Shown here piece by piece: positions 8,916-17,079 of a stretch of DNA of 41,282 bases. This DNA is from Phormidium tenue FACHB-1050 (GTDB taxonomy: Bacteria; Cyanobacteriota; Cyanobacteriia; Pseudanabaenales; Pseudanabaenaceae). The DNA is taken from contig NZ_JACJQY010000048.1 in assembly GCF_014696925.1 (NCBI RefSeq), positions 1 through 41,282 of the forward strand, written 5' to 3'. Position 1 is the stretch's first letter. The number at the start of each line of letters is the position of its first letter. A model generated the notes under the pieces. That model saw nothing but the letters and a program-made list of their open reading frames with translations. It was not told the DNA's origin and did not search any database. Both the position numbers and the translations under genes were made by a program.

Positions 8916-9869
8916 TTAATAACGTGAAAGCTCTATATATCCTTCAGGACAAGTTGGATTAGAAGTTAGTTTGAATTTGGGAGGCATTTTACGGGTTGGC
9001 TTTTGACTTTCACAGATGAGAGAGCGCGAAGTATCCTCCTCTATTTCAGGTAACTTTGTGATATAAACTAAGCCCACATAGGATTTCAAATTGTCTTCTT
9101 TAGACAAAGCTATGCTTTGTACTGCTTTTTTGCTATCCAAAACCACAATTTGATATTTGTAGTTCTCGGATTCAGCTCCGATTCCTAAGCCTAGATCATT
9201 TAGTTTGTTAGTAAAGTACTCTTTTTCTAAAAAGAAAGCTTGATGACCTCGATTTATAGCTCCAATATATGTTTTGGCTTCACTTTGCCGTGCAAGAGCT
9301 GCGGGAGAAGCTGAACTTGGAAATTCGATATTGGCATCAAGTTTGGAGTCAGTGGAAATGCGAGTTAGTCGAAACATATTCGGCATCAGCACAGTACCGA
9401 CAATATTAGGTAAATTCCCTGAGTAGTTTGTATACTGCATCGCCGCAGGCATAAATAATTGCTGGAGAATTAATTGACCTTTCGAGTTAAACGAAAAAGT
9501 TGTTCGGGAACCAAAACTACCCTGAAAAACATCTAGATATGTCTGTCCATCCAAAGAATTAATTTGATATTCTGCTTTAACTCCGATCTTTCTGATGGGA
9601 TGAATTAGAAATATATTCCCATCAGGTGTGAATACCACAGTGAGTGGCTCTGAATCGTTATTAGGAGTTGTTAATTGCCATGTGCCAATCAGTTGCTTGG
9701 CTTCATTAGATAACTCACTTGTCTCAGTAGCGATCGCCTGACTGAGGGGCGCGAAACTATCGCGGGGCATGGCAAATAATGCAGTATTCACACCACTAGC
9801 GATCGCGAGGGTGATAGTTAATTTGGTAAGCCAGCGATGGGATGAGTTTTTAAAGATAGGATATTGCAT
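8916..9869 (-). CDS. Secreted protein with type IV pilin-like G/H C-terminal domain
   Basis: The 317-aa protein has a signal-peptide-like N-terminus: basic residues at about 12-16, then a hydrophobic stretch TITLAIASGVNTALFA. Residues about 55-175 form a beta-rich region beginning KQLIGTWQLTT, like lipocalin-type or DUF-type lipid-binding N-terminal modules. After about 190, EAKTYIGAINRGHQAFFLEK and LGLGIGAESENYKYQIVV resemble the cyanobacterial pilin G/H-like domain, here without its usual prepilin methylation helix. Its function is unknown; an extracytoplasmic location is the safest inference. The ATG at 9869 starts directly before the signal peptide. Confidence 0.7.
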   Translation of the reverse strand: MQYPIFKNSSHRWLTKLTITLAIASGVNTALFAMPRDSFAPLSQAIATETSELSNEAKQLIGTWQLTTPNNDSEPLTVVFTPDGNIFLIHPIRKIGVKAEYQINSLDGQTYLDVFQGSFGSRTTFSFNSKGQLILQQLFMPAAMQYTNYSGNLPNIVGTVLMPNMFRLTRISTDSKLDANIEFPSSASPAALARQSEAKTYIGAINRGHQAFFLEKEYFTNKLNDLGLGIGAESENYKYQIVVLDSKKAVQSIALSKEDNLKSYVGLVYITKLPEIEEDTSRSLICESQKPTRKMPPKFKLTSNPTCPEGYIELSRY

Positions 9870-10254
9870 AAGTACTAAGTATATCTAAAGACCAGTGCTT
9901 GCCAAATAATTTTACTCTTTTTGACGAAAGGACATGGCTATTTAGGTACATCAGTTTTGCGTAATGAAGCTATAGCTTTACATCTTTGAGATCGCCTATT
10001 TTCGTCAGATATACTAACTATTTAAAGCTATTACTCTAAACTTCATCTCAAAACAGCGATCGCATCAAGCCTCAATATGGAGAAATTTATCATTCTTATT
10101 TCTGAATGGTGATAGTAGTGAAGAGTCGAATTTGTGGTTAGCTTGCCCCATTTGTAATCGTCTTAAAGCTGTCAAGATATTGCCCATTAAACATCAGTTT
10201 GTAAAATAAAATTTTTATAGCAGCTATAATGAGTTTGATGAAATTCAAGAGGGT
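9870..10254. other. Spacer with HIP1-type repeat and nuclease remnant
   Basis: This 385-bp spacer holds ATCGCCTATTT at 9991 and AAACAGCGATCGC at 10051-10063, the two halves of the repeat unit found in tandem at 38943-40299, here separated by extra sequence. It then carries an HNH nuclease remnant up to 10209. A short AAGAGG-like ribosome binding site precedes the antitoxin at 10255. Confidence 0.5.
10081..10209 (+). pseudogene. HNH endonuclease remnant
   Basis: From 10108 to the TAA at 10207-10209 the frame reads GDSSEESNLWLACPICNRLK and continues AVKILPIKHQFVK. This resembles the core of cyanobacterial HNH endonucleases (usual form SNLWLACxxCNxxKG), including the two cysteines. Upstream, the expected His-containing half is out of frame around 10081-10107 and no start codon or full domain is present. 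I read it as the decayed 3' part of a nuclease gene. The upstream limit is approximate. Confidence 0.55.
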
Positions 10255-10656
10255 ATGATCATGAGTACTCCAATTTTAGAAACAAATCTAACTGTTAGCT
10301 CAGTAGTGAAATCAGCAGTAAATGTATTTGTAAAAAGTGAAGCTAACGGCAAGGTTAGTGCTATGGTCTTGGGCTTGCCAGAATATCGCGTAGAAAGTGG
10401 CGATCGCCAATCTGCTCTTGCTGATTTACAAAAACTAGTTACAGCGAAGCTTATAGGCGCTGAAGTTGTTTCATTAGAAATCGAAATCCCTCAACCTGAA
10501 AATCCTTGGCTCCGTTTCGCAGGAATTTTTAAGGACGACCTATCTTTTGATCGAATGCAAGAAGATATAGCTGAGTATCGTCGCGAAAAGGATGCTGAGT
10601 TAGAGAACTACTATCATCAAATTGAGATGGAAGAATCTAAGGAACAGGTTCTATGA
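10255..10656 (+). CDS. Antitoxin partner of PIN-domain toxin
   Basis: This 133-aa protein precedes and overlaps a PIN-domain gene by 4 nt (ATGA), the usual antitoxin-toxin arrangement. The end, with ENPWLRFAGIFKDD and an acidic helix (EYRREKDAELENYY), matches the toxin-binding tail seen in cyanobacterial antitoxins of VapC-like toxins. The N-terminal half, with KSEANGKVSAMVLGLPEYRV, may be the DNA-binding or dimerisation part, but I do not recognise the fold. An alternative ATG lies at 10261. AAGAGGG just upstream may be the ribosome binding site. Confidence 0.68.
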   Translation: MIMSTPILETNLTVSSVVKSAVNVFVKSEANGKVSAMVLGLPEYRVESGDRQSALADLQKLVTAKLIGAEVVSLEIEIPQPENPWLRFAGIFKDDLSFDRMQEDIAEYRREKDAELENYYHQIEMEESKEQVL

Positions 10657-11072
10657 CTTTATGGATTCTTGACACCGATCACATATCTTTGTATCAGCGA
10701 GGAGAGCTGAATGTCATTAATCGCCTGAGTTCAGCTAATCCCAAAAATCTAGCGGTTACGGTTATTTCGCTTGAGGAACAAATGTACGGAAGACTCAGTG
10801 AAATTAAGAAGGCTACTTCCGCTATTTCTTTGATAACTGCTTATTCGAGATTAGAAATCACTCTGGACTATTTCAAAAGTGTCCAAGTTTTGCCATTTGA
10901 CCAAAATGCTCATACATCTTTTGAGAGTTTGATACGTCAAAAGTTGCGAGTTGGAACTCAAGATTTACGCATTGCGGCGATTGCTTTGTCTGTAAATGGA
11001 ATAGTCGTAACTCGCAATCAAAAGGATTTTGGTAAAGTGCCAAATCTGCAAGTAGAAAATTGGGCAGTTTAA
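10653..11072 (+). CDS. PIN-domain toxin, VapC-like ribonuclease
   Basis: The 139-aa protein begins MTLWILDTDHISLYQRG. PIN-domain acidic residues are visible: D7 (LDTD), E41 (VISLEE), D104 (TQDLRIAAIAL) and D125 (QKDF), which would bind Mg for RNA cleavage. IVVTRNQKDFGKVPNLQVENW is the typical C-terminal end of the family. It overlaps the antitoxin gene by 4 nt. Its RNA target cannot be inferred. Confidence 0.87.
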   Translation: MTLWILDTDHISLYQRGELNVINRLSSANPKNLAVTVISLEEQMYGRLSEIKKATSAISLITAYSRLEITLDYFKSVQVLPFDQNAHTSFESLIRQKLRVGTQDLRIAAIALSVNGIVVTRNQKDFGKVPNLQVENWAV

Positions 11073-11108
11073 CAGACAAAAATAGAAACGCGATCGCCTT
11101 TTTCTTCT

Positions 11109-13067
11109 TCAGCCGTTTTCCATCTCAGCAAAATGTTCCATCAGCGATCGGTGGATAAATATATAGCCGCCACCAACTTTTTGGAGAAATAGTTTGTCGC
11201 TTGCCCAATCGAGGAATTTGGCATAATTCCAAGGGATGAATCCTTTGAAATATAGAATCAATCGCAATGTAAAGTGCTGAAGAACCGCTTGCCCCCCAAA
11301 ACGTAGTACGCTAACCAGAATAACCACTAGTTGAGCAAATTTCCTAGGAAATTCTTCACTAATTAAGGCTTCTAAAATCAAGCTAATTATTACACTGACT
11401 AAACCGTAAGCTAAGGCACGTATAGCTGACTTTCTAATACTTTGATTTGGGTAAATTTTTACCTCAACTTCCGAACCGATTAGCCCCTTATTCAGACCAA
11501 TACTCAGTCCTAAAATTAACCCAAGTATAGATCCAAAGAGTAGACTAGTTATAAACCAAGGTATAAAACCAATATTAAATCCACCAATTAAACCAAAACG
11601 ACCAACCACAAAATAGATTCCAATAGAACCACAAAGTAGACCACCTATTAGTCCTCCTGTTAGACAAATACTCAACCATTTTATAAAGTTTGTTTTAAAT
11701 TCTTTCCAATTCCATACAACTGTTTCAACAGGTTTAATATCTGAAGTAAGGAATTTAATAGTTATTGCCCACCAGAATAAAGCACTGAGCCAATCCCCTA
11801 ATTGACTAAAAAATCTATAACCTCCTCCCCAAGATCCCCACTCAGACAAACTACCAAGAAATAAAGCAGTGATTAAAAAACTCATAACGAAATAAGGAAT
11901 GAGATTACGATCTTTGCCCTGTATCCACCAGTCAGGTTGTATCTTTTCAATTAGAAAAATAGTTTGAGAATATCTAACCATTTGCTGTGATATACATATC
12001 AACCAACGTGTTACATATTGTCGAGAATAAGCTTGTTTCGCTTGAGATTTATAACTTGGATGATACGCTTTTGGTCTTGAACCCTGAAATATGCGATTGA
12101 TATAGTCATCAAATAATTGTTTCTTACGATTTGAAGCAATTGTACTTACAGGAATATCTGCAAACTCAATTCCCTGATAAGCAAGCACCATGATATTGAG
12201 TAACAAAGGAGATTGAGCTAGCTCTTGAAGTGTCTCATCCTCTATTAGCAATGTTTTTAACAAAGTCAGATTAAACTGAAGGCGATCCAGATAATTGCGA
12301 ATTTGATCAGCAGTGAGAGGTTGCAGAACAAGAGCAGATTGCAGTTTTAACTGATGCCCCATTTCCGCATAATCCCTCACCCGACAACACACCACCATCT
12401 CAGTTGCTTGCTCCTGCTGAAAAAAATTCAACGCCGTCATACAAGCATTACGCTTTTCTAAATCCCGAATTTCATCCAAACCATCCAATAACAGCAATAA
12501 TTCCTGATTCTCTACCCACATCTGCCCGATCTTACGATTTACCTGATACTTACTATTCAGTTCCTCAACAATCCATTTAGCAATAGTCTGTTTTTCCGCC
12601 GCCCAAGAAGAAAGATTTAACACCACAGGAATACGACGATCTATCTCCTCTTCCGCACGAGTAATTAAATCCCTTGCCAATTGCAGCAAAGTAATCGTTT
12701 TCCCCGACCCTGGTTCACCCAAAATTAGCAGCGTCCCACCTTCTCCCAACTTATCAAATACGTCAATTGCAGGTGTACCCGCTGGTAAAGGTTGACAGGA
12801 CTTGTCTGGATTAATCAGATCTAAATTCCAAGGAGAAGCAACGGCACTAGGACGATTCTCTAATCCGAGAACAATGGAAATCTGCTCGTGCAGCGACTTC
12901 TCTAAAACACCCTCAACCCAAGCAGTTCTAACGTTATTCAATAGCGCTTTGCGATTGCGTAACTCCTGCCGCGACATTTCGCTATCCAAACGGATTTGTC
13001 CAACGTTAACCGTTCCACCTTGGACGAGAATGCCTATTTTTTCTGCGAACTTACCGAACTGATTCAC
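11109..13067 (-). CDS. NACHT-family STAND ATPase (NLR-like) with N-terminal signalling motif
   Basis: The 652-aa protein has three parts. Residues 6-25 carry KFAEKIGILVQGGTVNVGQI, which matches the C-terminus of the upstream gene product. Residues about 100-330 form a NACHT P-loop ATPase with GEPGSGKT at 117-124 and LLLLLDGLDEI near 190-200. Residues about 385-610 hold several hydrophobic helices (for example YFVMSFLITALFLG), so a membrane domain replaces the repeat sensor typical of NLRs. The end, FLQKVGGGYIFIHRSLMEHF, is a common tail of cyanobacterial NACHT proteins. It follows the small gene by 27 bp, in the same direction. NACHT proteins generally act as switches in immunity or cell death; that role here is an inference. 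Confidence 0.85.
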   Translation of the reverse strand: MNQFGKFAEKIGILVQGGTVNVGQIRLDSEMSRQELRNRKALLNNVRTAWVEGVLEKSLHEQISIVLGLENRPSAVASPWNLDLINPDKSCQPLPAGTPAIDVFDKLGEGGTLLILGEPGSGKTITLLQLARDLITRAEEEIDRRIPVVLNLSSWAAEKQTIAKWIVEELNSKYQVNRKIGQMWVENQELLLLLDGLDEIRDLEKRNACMTALNFFQQEQATEMVVCCRVRDYAEMGHQLKLQSALVLQPLTADQIRNYLDRLQFNLTLLKTLLIEDETLQELAQSPLLLNIMVLAYQGIEFADIPVSTIASNRKKQLFDDYINRIFQGSRPKAYHPSYKSQAKQAYSRQYVTRWLICISQQMVRYSQTIFLIEKIQPDWWIQGKDRNLIPYFVMSFLITALFLGSLSEWGSWGGGYRFFSQLGDWLSALFWWAITIKFLTSDIKPVETVVWNWKEFKTNFIKWLSICLTGGLIGGLLCGSIGIYFVVGRFGLIGGFNIGFIPWFITSLLFGSILGLILGLSIGLNKGLIGSEVEVKIYPNQSIRKSAIRALAYGLVSVIISLILEALISEEFPRKFAQLVVILVSVLRFGGQAVLQHFTLRLILYFKGFIPWNYAKFLDWASDKLFLQKVGGGYIFIHRSLMEHFAEMENG

Positions 13068-13094
13068 AATAAATAGTGATGTTTAGAGATAAAT

Positions 13095-13526
13095 TTAGAA
13101 GCTAAAAGTTTGAATTTCAACCTTTCCACCTTGAACGACTAAACCGATCTTTTCAGCCAGCTTAGCGTTATTTTGAATTAAAGTTGGTTCATCTTTAACA
13201 GCCTTTGCTGTTTCCTGTATTTTCTGCAATAAATCAGGATCAGCTTTCACAGCCGCCTCAACTGCCAGAATTGCCTTAGACACCTCATCATCAGTCTTAG
13301 CGACAGTTTCCAACTCTGACACCGCCAGTTTAAAATCTGCTGATGCCTCAGCTTGAGCGATCGCCTCAGTCTTAGCCAGTGGCTTTTTCTTCAGTAAATT
13401 CATCAAATTTCCGATTTGGTTGCTAACCGCCTCCCCCAGCTTGTCCCCAGTCTTTTCAAAAGCTTTTTTGAGAATTAACGTCCCAACGGAGATCGCGGCT
13501 GTAGTCAGTTCCATAAAAAATCCCAA
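13095..13526 (-). CDS. Small helical protein with C-terminal motif shared with the NACHT protein
   Basis: The 143-aa protein starts with a hydrophobic helix (ELTTAAISVGTLILKKAFEK), continues as an alpha-helical region rich in Ala, Glu and Lys, and ends KLAEKIGLVVQGGKVEIQTF plus SF. The last 22 residues match residues 6-20 of the NACHT protein encoded 27 bp downstream. This layout fits Bell-type effectors (a membrane-active helical domain with a C-terminal amyloid-like motif) that pair with NLRs, though the Bell assignment is tentative. Proteins like this are common hypotheticals in cyanobacteria, from memory. Met 5 (MELTTAAIS) is an equally likely start. Confidence 0.72.
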   Translation of the reverse strand: MGFFMELTTAAISVGTLILKKAFEKTGDKLGEAVSNQIGNLMNLLKKKPLAKTEAIAQAEASADFKLAVSELETVAKTDDEVSKAILAVEAAVKADPDLLQKIQETAKAVKDEPTLIQNNAKLAEKIGLVVQGGKVEIQTFSF

Positions 13527-13682
13527 TATTTTGATGTTAATGTCTTATTGCAAAAATTTTACCTTGAAATCTTGAAATTATTCTGAGCGATCTCCATTTA
13601 CTTTCAGTGAGATTAAAGGGGCGATCGCCCATAAGCAAGCTTGCTACAATGAACACAACTCACAATCTCCAAATCATAGCCA

Positions 13683-14024
13683 ATGCAAATTATCCTAGAA
13701 GTCCCTGATCGCTTCGGCGAAAAACTACAACGATTAGGCGATAAACTCCCTGAAACCTTAGATCGATTACTTCAAGACATTCCCACCACAGAAACGATCT
13801 CTTATCAAGATGATCGCCAAATTGTCGAACTTCTAGCAAGTCAACCCAGTCCTGAAGCAATCCTCGCTATCCGTCCCACACCAGCCTTACAAGTGCGGAT
13901 GAGCGAACTACTCGAACGCAACAAATCTGGAAGCCTCTCTCGAACTGAAGAAGCCGAACTTGATCGCTACTTACTCTTAGAGCATTGGGTAAGATTAGCT
14001 AAAGCCCATGCATATAAACAATAG
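13683..14024 (+). CDS. Antitoxin-like hypothetical protein
   Basis: This 113-aa acidic protein has LLERNKSGSLSRTEEAELDR and YLLLEHWVRLAKAHA, a pattern common in short cyanobacterial proteins that usually sit next to a toxin or HNH-nuclease gene. No partner follows: the next gene, 14079-16703, is convergent and unrelated. It may be a solitary antitoxin left after loss of its partner; the HNH remnant at 10081-10209 shows that such genes have decayed nearby. The ATG at 13683 has no strong ribosome binding site. Confidence 0.6.
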   Translation: MQIILEVPDRFGEKLQRLGDKLPETLDRLLQDIPTTETISYQDDRQIVELLASQPSPEAILAIRPTPALQVRMSELLERNKSGSLSRTEEAELDRYLLLEHWVRLAKAHAYKQ

Positions 14025-14078
14025 TATTGGGAAATATCCAGTAATCTAAGAACTTCTTAAAGAATGAGAAAGGGAAAC

Positions 14079-16703
14079 TTAAATTACCTCATTTACAGGG
14101 AAGCGATCAATCATTTGTGCAGCTTGCTTAGCGGCTTGATAGATTTGCGACGGCAAATTGGGAACATGGGGAATTTGATATAACAAATCTATGGTGCGCC
14201 GCATTAAACGAACAATATCGCCTTCGTCAAGGTTGGTGTTCTGGCATAGCTCAAACCATTCCATTCCCAAAGCCCATTGCTCCACTAAGCCTGTTAATTC
14301 ATAATCCAGCCATGCAGGAATATCTACTAAATGGCGGCGTTGGACTGGCATCAACTCGCGGCGGCGATCGCGTAATCCATCGAGAGCATCTTCAACGGTG
14401 GGAGATAGCCCGAACTTGATCCAGTTGTCGGGGCGACTATTTTCGCTAACGATCGCCGCGCAGACAGTGGCGAGATGGTGGGGGGCAAGGTTATCTAATT
14501 CGCCAGACATTAGGCATATGGCTAGCCACAGTTCGTTTTCACCCCGCAGCGCTGCTACGACTTTACCTTTGTCGGTGGGTTGCGTATCTTCAAGGCAGCC
14601 ATAGAATTGCAAGATGTTAACGAGGCTCATAAATTCTTGCCAATGTCTTTGTCGGCGTTCATTGACCACTTTTTGCTGAAACTCAATTTGGCGTTGCAAT
14701 TGATCCAGACGATTTACTTTTTTGAAAACTGCACCGCGATCGCTCATTTTCGAGACAGGATGTTGATTCATCTCTGACTCGATCGCCATCACTCGCGATT
14801 GCTGTTTAATCACTTCAGGAGCCAGTTCTGGATCTGGTAAGGGCGTAATTTTTTGGGCGATCGCGAAACTAGTTTCATCACCATCGATCGACTGTCCTGG
14901 TCTTAAGGGCAGTTTTGCGGGATATTCGATGTCACCATCCAACAATAAATCACTGCCAACTTGGACGATATCTTTGTAGCCGACCGTATACCAACGATTA
15001 TCACGACCGAGACAAACAAACCAAGGGAATTGTCCAGAGCCTTGAACTTTGGCTGCGAGAACGGTATGAATAATTAAACCTTTATTGGTACGAATCGTGA
15101 GTGGGGAACCCGATAGCAAATAGGGTGCGTAAGAAGCCAAATCATTTAAGCGCATCTCTTCTGCTTGTTGAGCCAGCATTTTCAGGAGTCGCTTTTCCTC
15201 ACGGAGGCGATCGCGCAATTTGTCATAGACTTCCAACTGCTTCAAATCAATGTTCGCCAGATCATGCTCTAGCTTAGCGATTTGTTCCATTACCGATTCT
15301 AGGTTCTGGATTTGAGGCGCAAGATTTAGGTCGGCAAGATATTGCCCAAAACTTCGCTCAACTAGATCTCTCGCTTGATCGAGTGAGTGGGTTTGCAGCA
15401 GATTCATTACCATTCCGTAACTTGGCGCAAATTGACTAACTAGTGGATCAGCGCTAGAAGTTGCAAGATGAGCAGCTTCCTTTGCGCCTTCAAAGGGAGT
15501 CTGCACGGTAACAACATAGCCAACCTTATCCATGCCACGTCGTCCCGCTCTCCCTGCCATTTGCAGAAACTCTGAGGCATTAAGTAGCCGATGTCCGCGA
15601 TCGGTGCGCTTGGAAATACTAGAGATTACGGTGGTTCTCGCAGGCATATTAATTCCCGCCGCTAGAGTTTCCGTAGCAAATACAACTTTAATCAAACCTT
15701 GCTGAAACAACTCCTCTACAAATCCTTTCCATGCGGGTAAAATTCCTGCATGGTGAGCGGCAATACCACGATAGAGAGCATCAATATGAGCGGGCTTACC
15801 AATCTCAGGATTAGCGGCGATAAACGCATCAATTTGTGGCTTTAGTCTCAGTGATTCTTCTGCATTAACAAGGGAAACATTGCCCAAATCTGTAACCGAT
15901 TTGTCGCATCCACGACGGCTGAAGATAAAGTAAATTGCTGGCAGCATATCACGCTGACGTAGATGTGAAATTACGGCTCCGATGGGCGGGACAATTTTAT
16001 GCCTTTCTTCTTTGGATGGCGGCTTATTGGTAAGCGGTTTTAGGCGAGGATTAATCTTTTGGTTGGAACTGTCCAGTAAAGGAAAAAAGCCTTTGTTATT
16101 ACAGAAAGAATGCTCAAGGGGAACAGGACGAAAATCGGAATAGATTAACTCCGTATCACCATGCACTTTGTGAATCCAGTCGGTTAGTTGTTGGCTATTT
16201 GCTACGGTTGCTGAAAGCGCGACTAACTGCACTTCCGCAGGACAATACACAATCGACTCTTCCCATACGGTTCCCCTCTGGCGATCGTTCATATAGTGGC
16301 ATTCATCTAGTACCACCACTTCCACATCCGTAAGCGAAGTGCCAACTTCACCAATTGGTGTGCCATAAAGCATATTCCGAAAAATTTCGGTAGTCATTAC
16401 TAAAATCGGCGCGTCACGGTTTACAGATGTATCACCCGTTAGCAAACCAACATTATCATCGCCAAACTGATGCCGAAAATCGCGTAACTTTTGATTAGAG
16501 AGAGCCTTGAGTGGTGTGGTATAAAAAACTCGGCGATGGTCTGCCAATGCAGCATGAATTGCATATTCGCCAATTAAGGTTTTACCTGAACCAGTTGGTG
16601 CACAAACAACGACCGACTTACCTGCTTGCAAGGCGGCGATCGCCTGTAATTGAAACGGGTCAAGTTCAAAGGGATATAGTTCTTGTGGGTCTATTGCTTG
16701 CAC
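14079..16703 (-). CDS. Ski2-like superfamily II RNA helicase (DSHCT-type)
   Basis: The 874-aa ATP-dependent helicase has APTGSGKT at residues 35-42, DECH at 133-136, SAT in VALSATVAN, IYFIFSRRGCD, and motif VI MAGRAGRRGMD. The region after about 480 includes coiled segments and a C-terminal DSHCT-like helical domain (WALGMEWFELCQNTNLDEGD). This is the Ski2/Mtr4 group, used for RNA unwinding and turnover; plant chloroplasts have a homologue (ISE2). ATG at 16703 lies just before the conserved start of the helicase domain. It is divergent from modA, sharing a 376-bp spacer. Confidence 0.92.
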   Translation of the reverse strand: MQAIDPQELYPFELDPFQLQAIAALQAGKSVVVCAPTGSGKTLIGEYAIHAALADHRRVFYTTPLKALSNQKLRDFRHQFGDDNVGLLTGDTSVNRDAPILVMTTEIFRNMLYGTPIGEVGTSLTDVEVVVLDECHYMNDRQRGTVWEESIVYCPAEVQLVALSATVANSQQLTDWIHKVHGDTELIYSDFRPVPLEHSFCNNKGFFPLLDSSNQKINPRLKPLTNKPPSKEERHKIVPPIGAVISHLRQRDMLPAIYFIFSRRGCDKSVTDLGNVSLVNAEESLRLKPQIDAFIAANPEIGKPAHIDALYRGIAAHHAGILPAWKGFVEELFQQGLIKVVFATETLAAGINMPARTTVISSISKRTDRGHRLLNASEFLQMAGRAGRRGMDKVGYVVTVQTPFEGAKEAAHLATSSADPLVSQFAPSYGMVMNLLQTHSLDQARDLVERSFGQYLADLNLAPQIQNLESVMEQIAKLEHDLANIDLKQLEVYDKLRDRLREEKRLLKMLAQQAEEMRLNDLASYAPYLLSGSPLTIRTNKGLIIHTVLAAKVQGSGQFPWFVCLGRDNRWYTVGYKDIVQVGSDLLLDGDIEYPAKLPLRPGQSIDGDETSFAIAQKITPLPDPELAPEVIKQQSRVMAIESEMNQHPVSKMSDRGAVFKKVNRLDQLQRQIEFQQKVVNERRQRHWQEFMSLVNILQFYGCLEDTQPTDKGKVVAALRGENELWLAICLMSGELDNLAPHHLATVCAAIVSENSRPDNWIKFGLSPTVEDALDGLRDRRRELMPVQRRHLVDIPAWLDYELTGLVEQWALGMEWFELCQNTNLDEGDIVRLMRRTIDLLYQIPHVPNLPSQIYQAAKQAAQMIDRFPVNEVI

Positions 16704-17079
16704 GCAGGTCTGCCTGAGTAAATATACTTGTAATTTAGAGTAGCAATTATGATGAAATGCTGATCTAATCTTCTATAGTAGCCTATTGCTAGAAGTTGCG
16801 AGAATAACCATAGGATGATCGCCTCTCAATTTGCCTTCAACAGCGATCGCTCTTTTACTGTCTTCCTACCAAATGACTATAGCAATCCTATTTTATTTGT
16901 GAGATTAAATGGTTTGAGAGAGTGCAGCCCATTTAAGATTGCTGTATAGCAATGCAAATTTGTATAAATATTTGTATAAACAACTGTGTACATATACATA
17001 TGTATAAGGTTATACAATCATCTTTCAATGTATGAAGGAACTGTTTATTTATAGTTCTTTTACTCTATTAGAGTTTTCC
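16704..17079. other. Divergent spacer between helicase gene and modA
   Basis: Three kinds of repeat are visible. A HIP1-type unit lies at 16818-16850 (ATCGCC then AACAGCGATCGC). An imperfect inverted pair lies at 16877-16949 (CTATAGCAATC against GATTGCTGTATAG), like a short MITE. TTGTATAA-type repeats and palindromes occupy 16960-17017, just before modA, and may be regulatory. Confidence 0.6.
16960..17017 (+). promoter_or_regulatory. Symmetric TTGTATAA repeats upstream of modA, candidate operator
   Basis: TTGTATAA occurs at 16960-16967 and 16972-16979 and its inverse TTATACAA at 17010-17017. TATACATATGTATA at 16993-17006 is a perfect palindrome, and TGTATAA-GG-TTATACA spans 17001-17016. Such a cluster 60-120 bp before a molybdate uptake operon suits a ModE-like or other dimeric regulator. 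No regulator gene is visible here and the motif is not one I can name. Confidence 0.45.

Noticed and set aside
12802-13062. Plus-strand open frame opposite the NACHT gene
   Set aside because: It is a shadow of the well-supported minus-strand NACHT reading frame.
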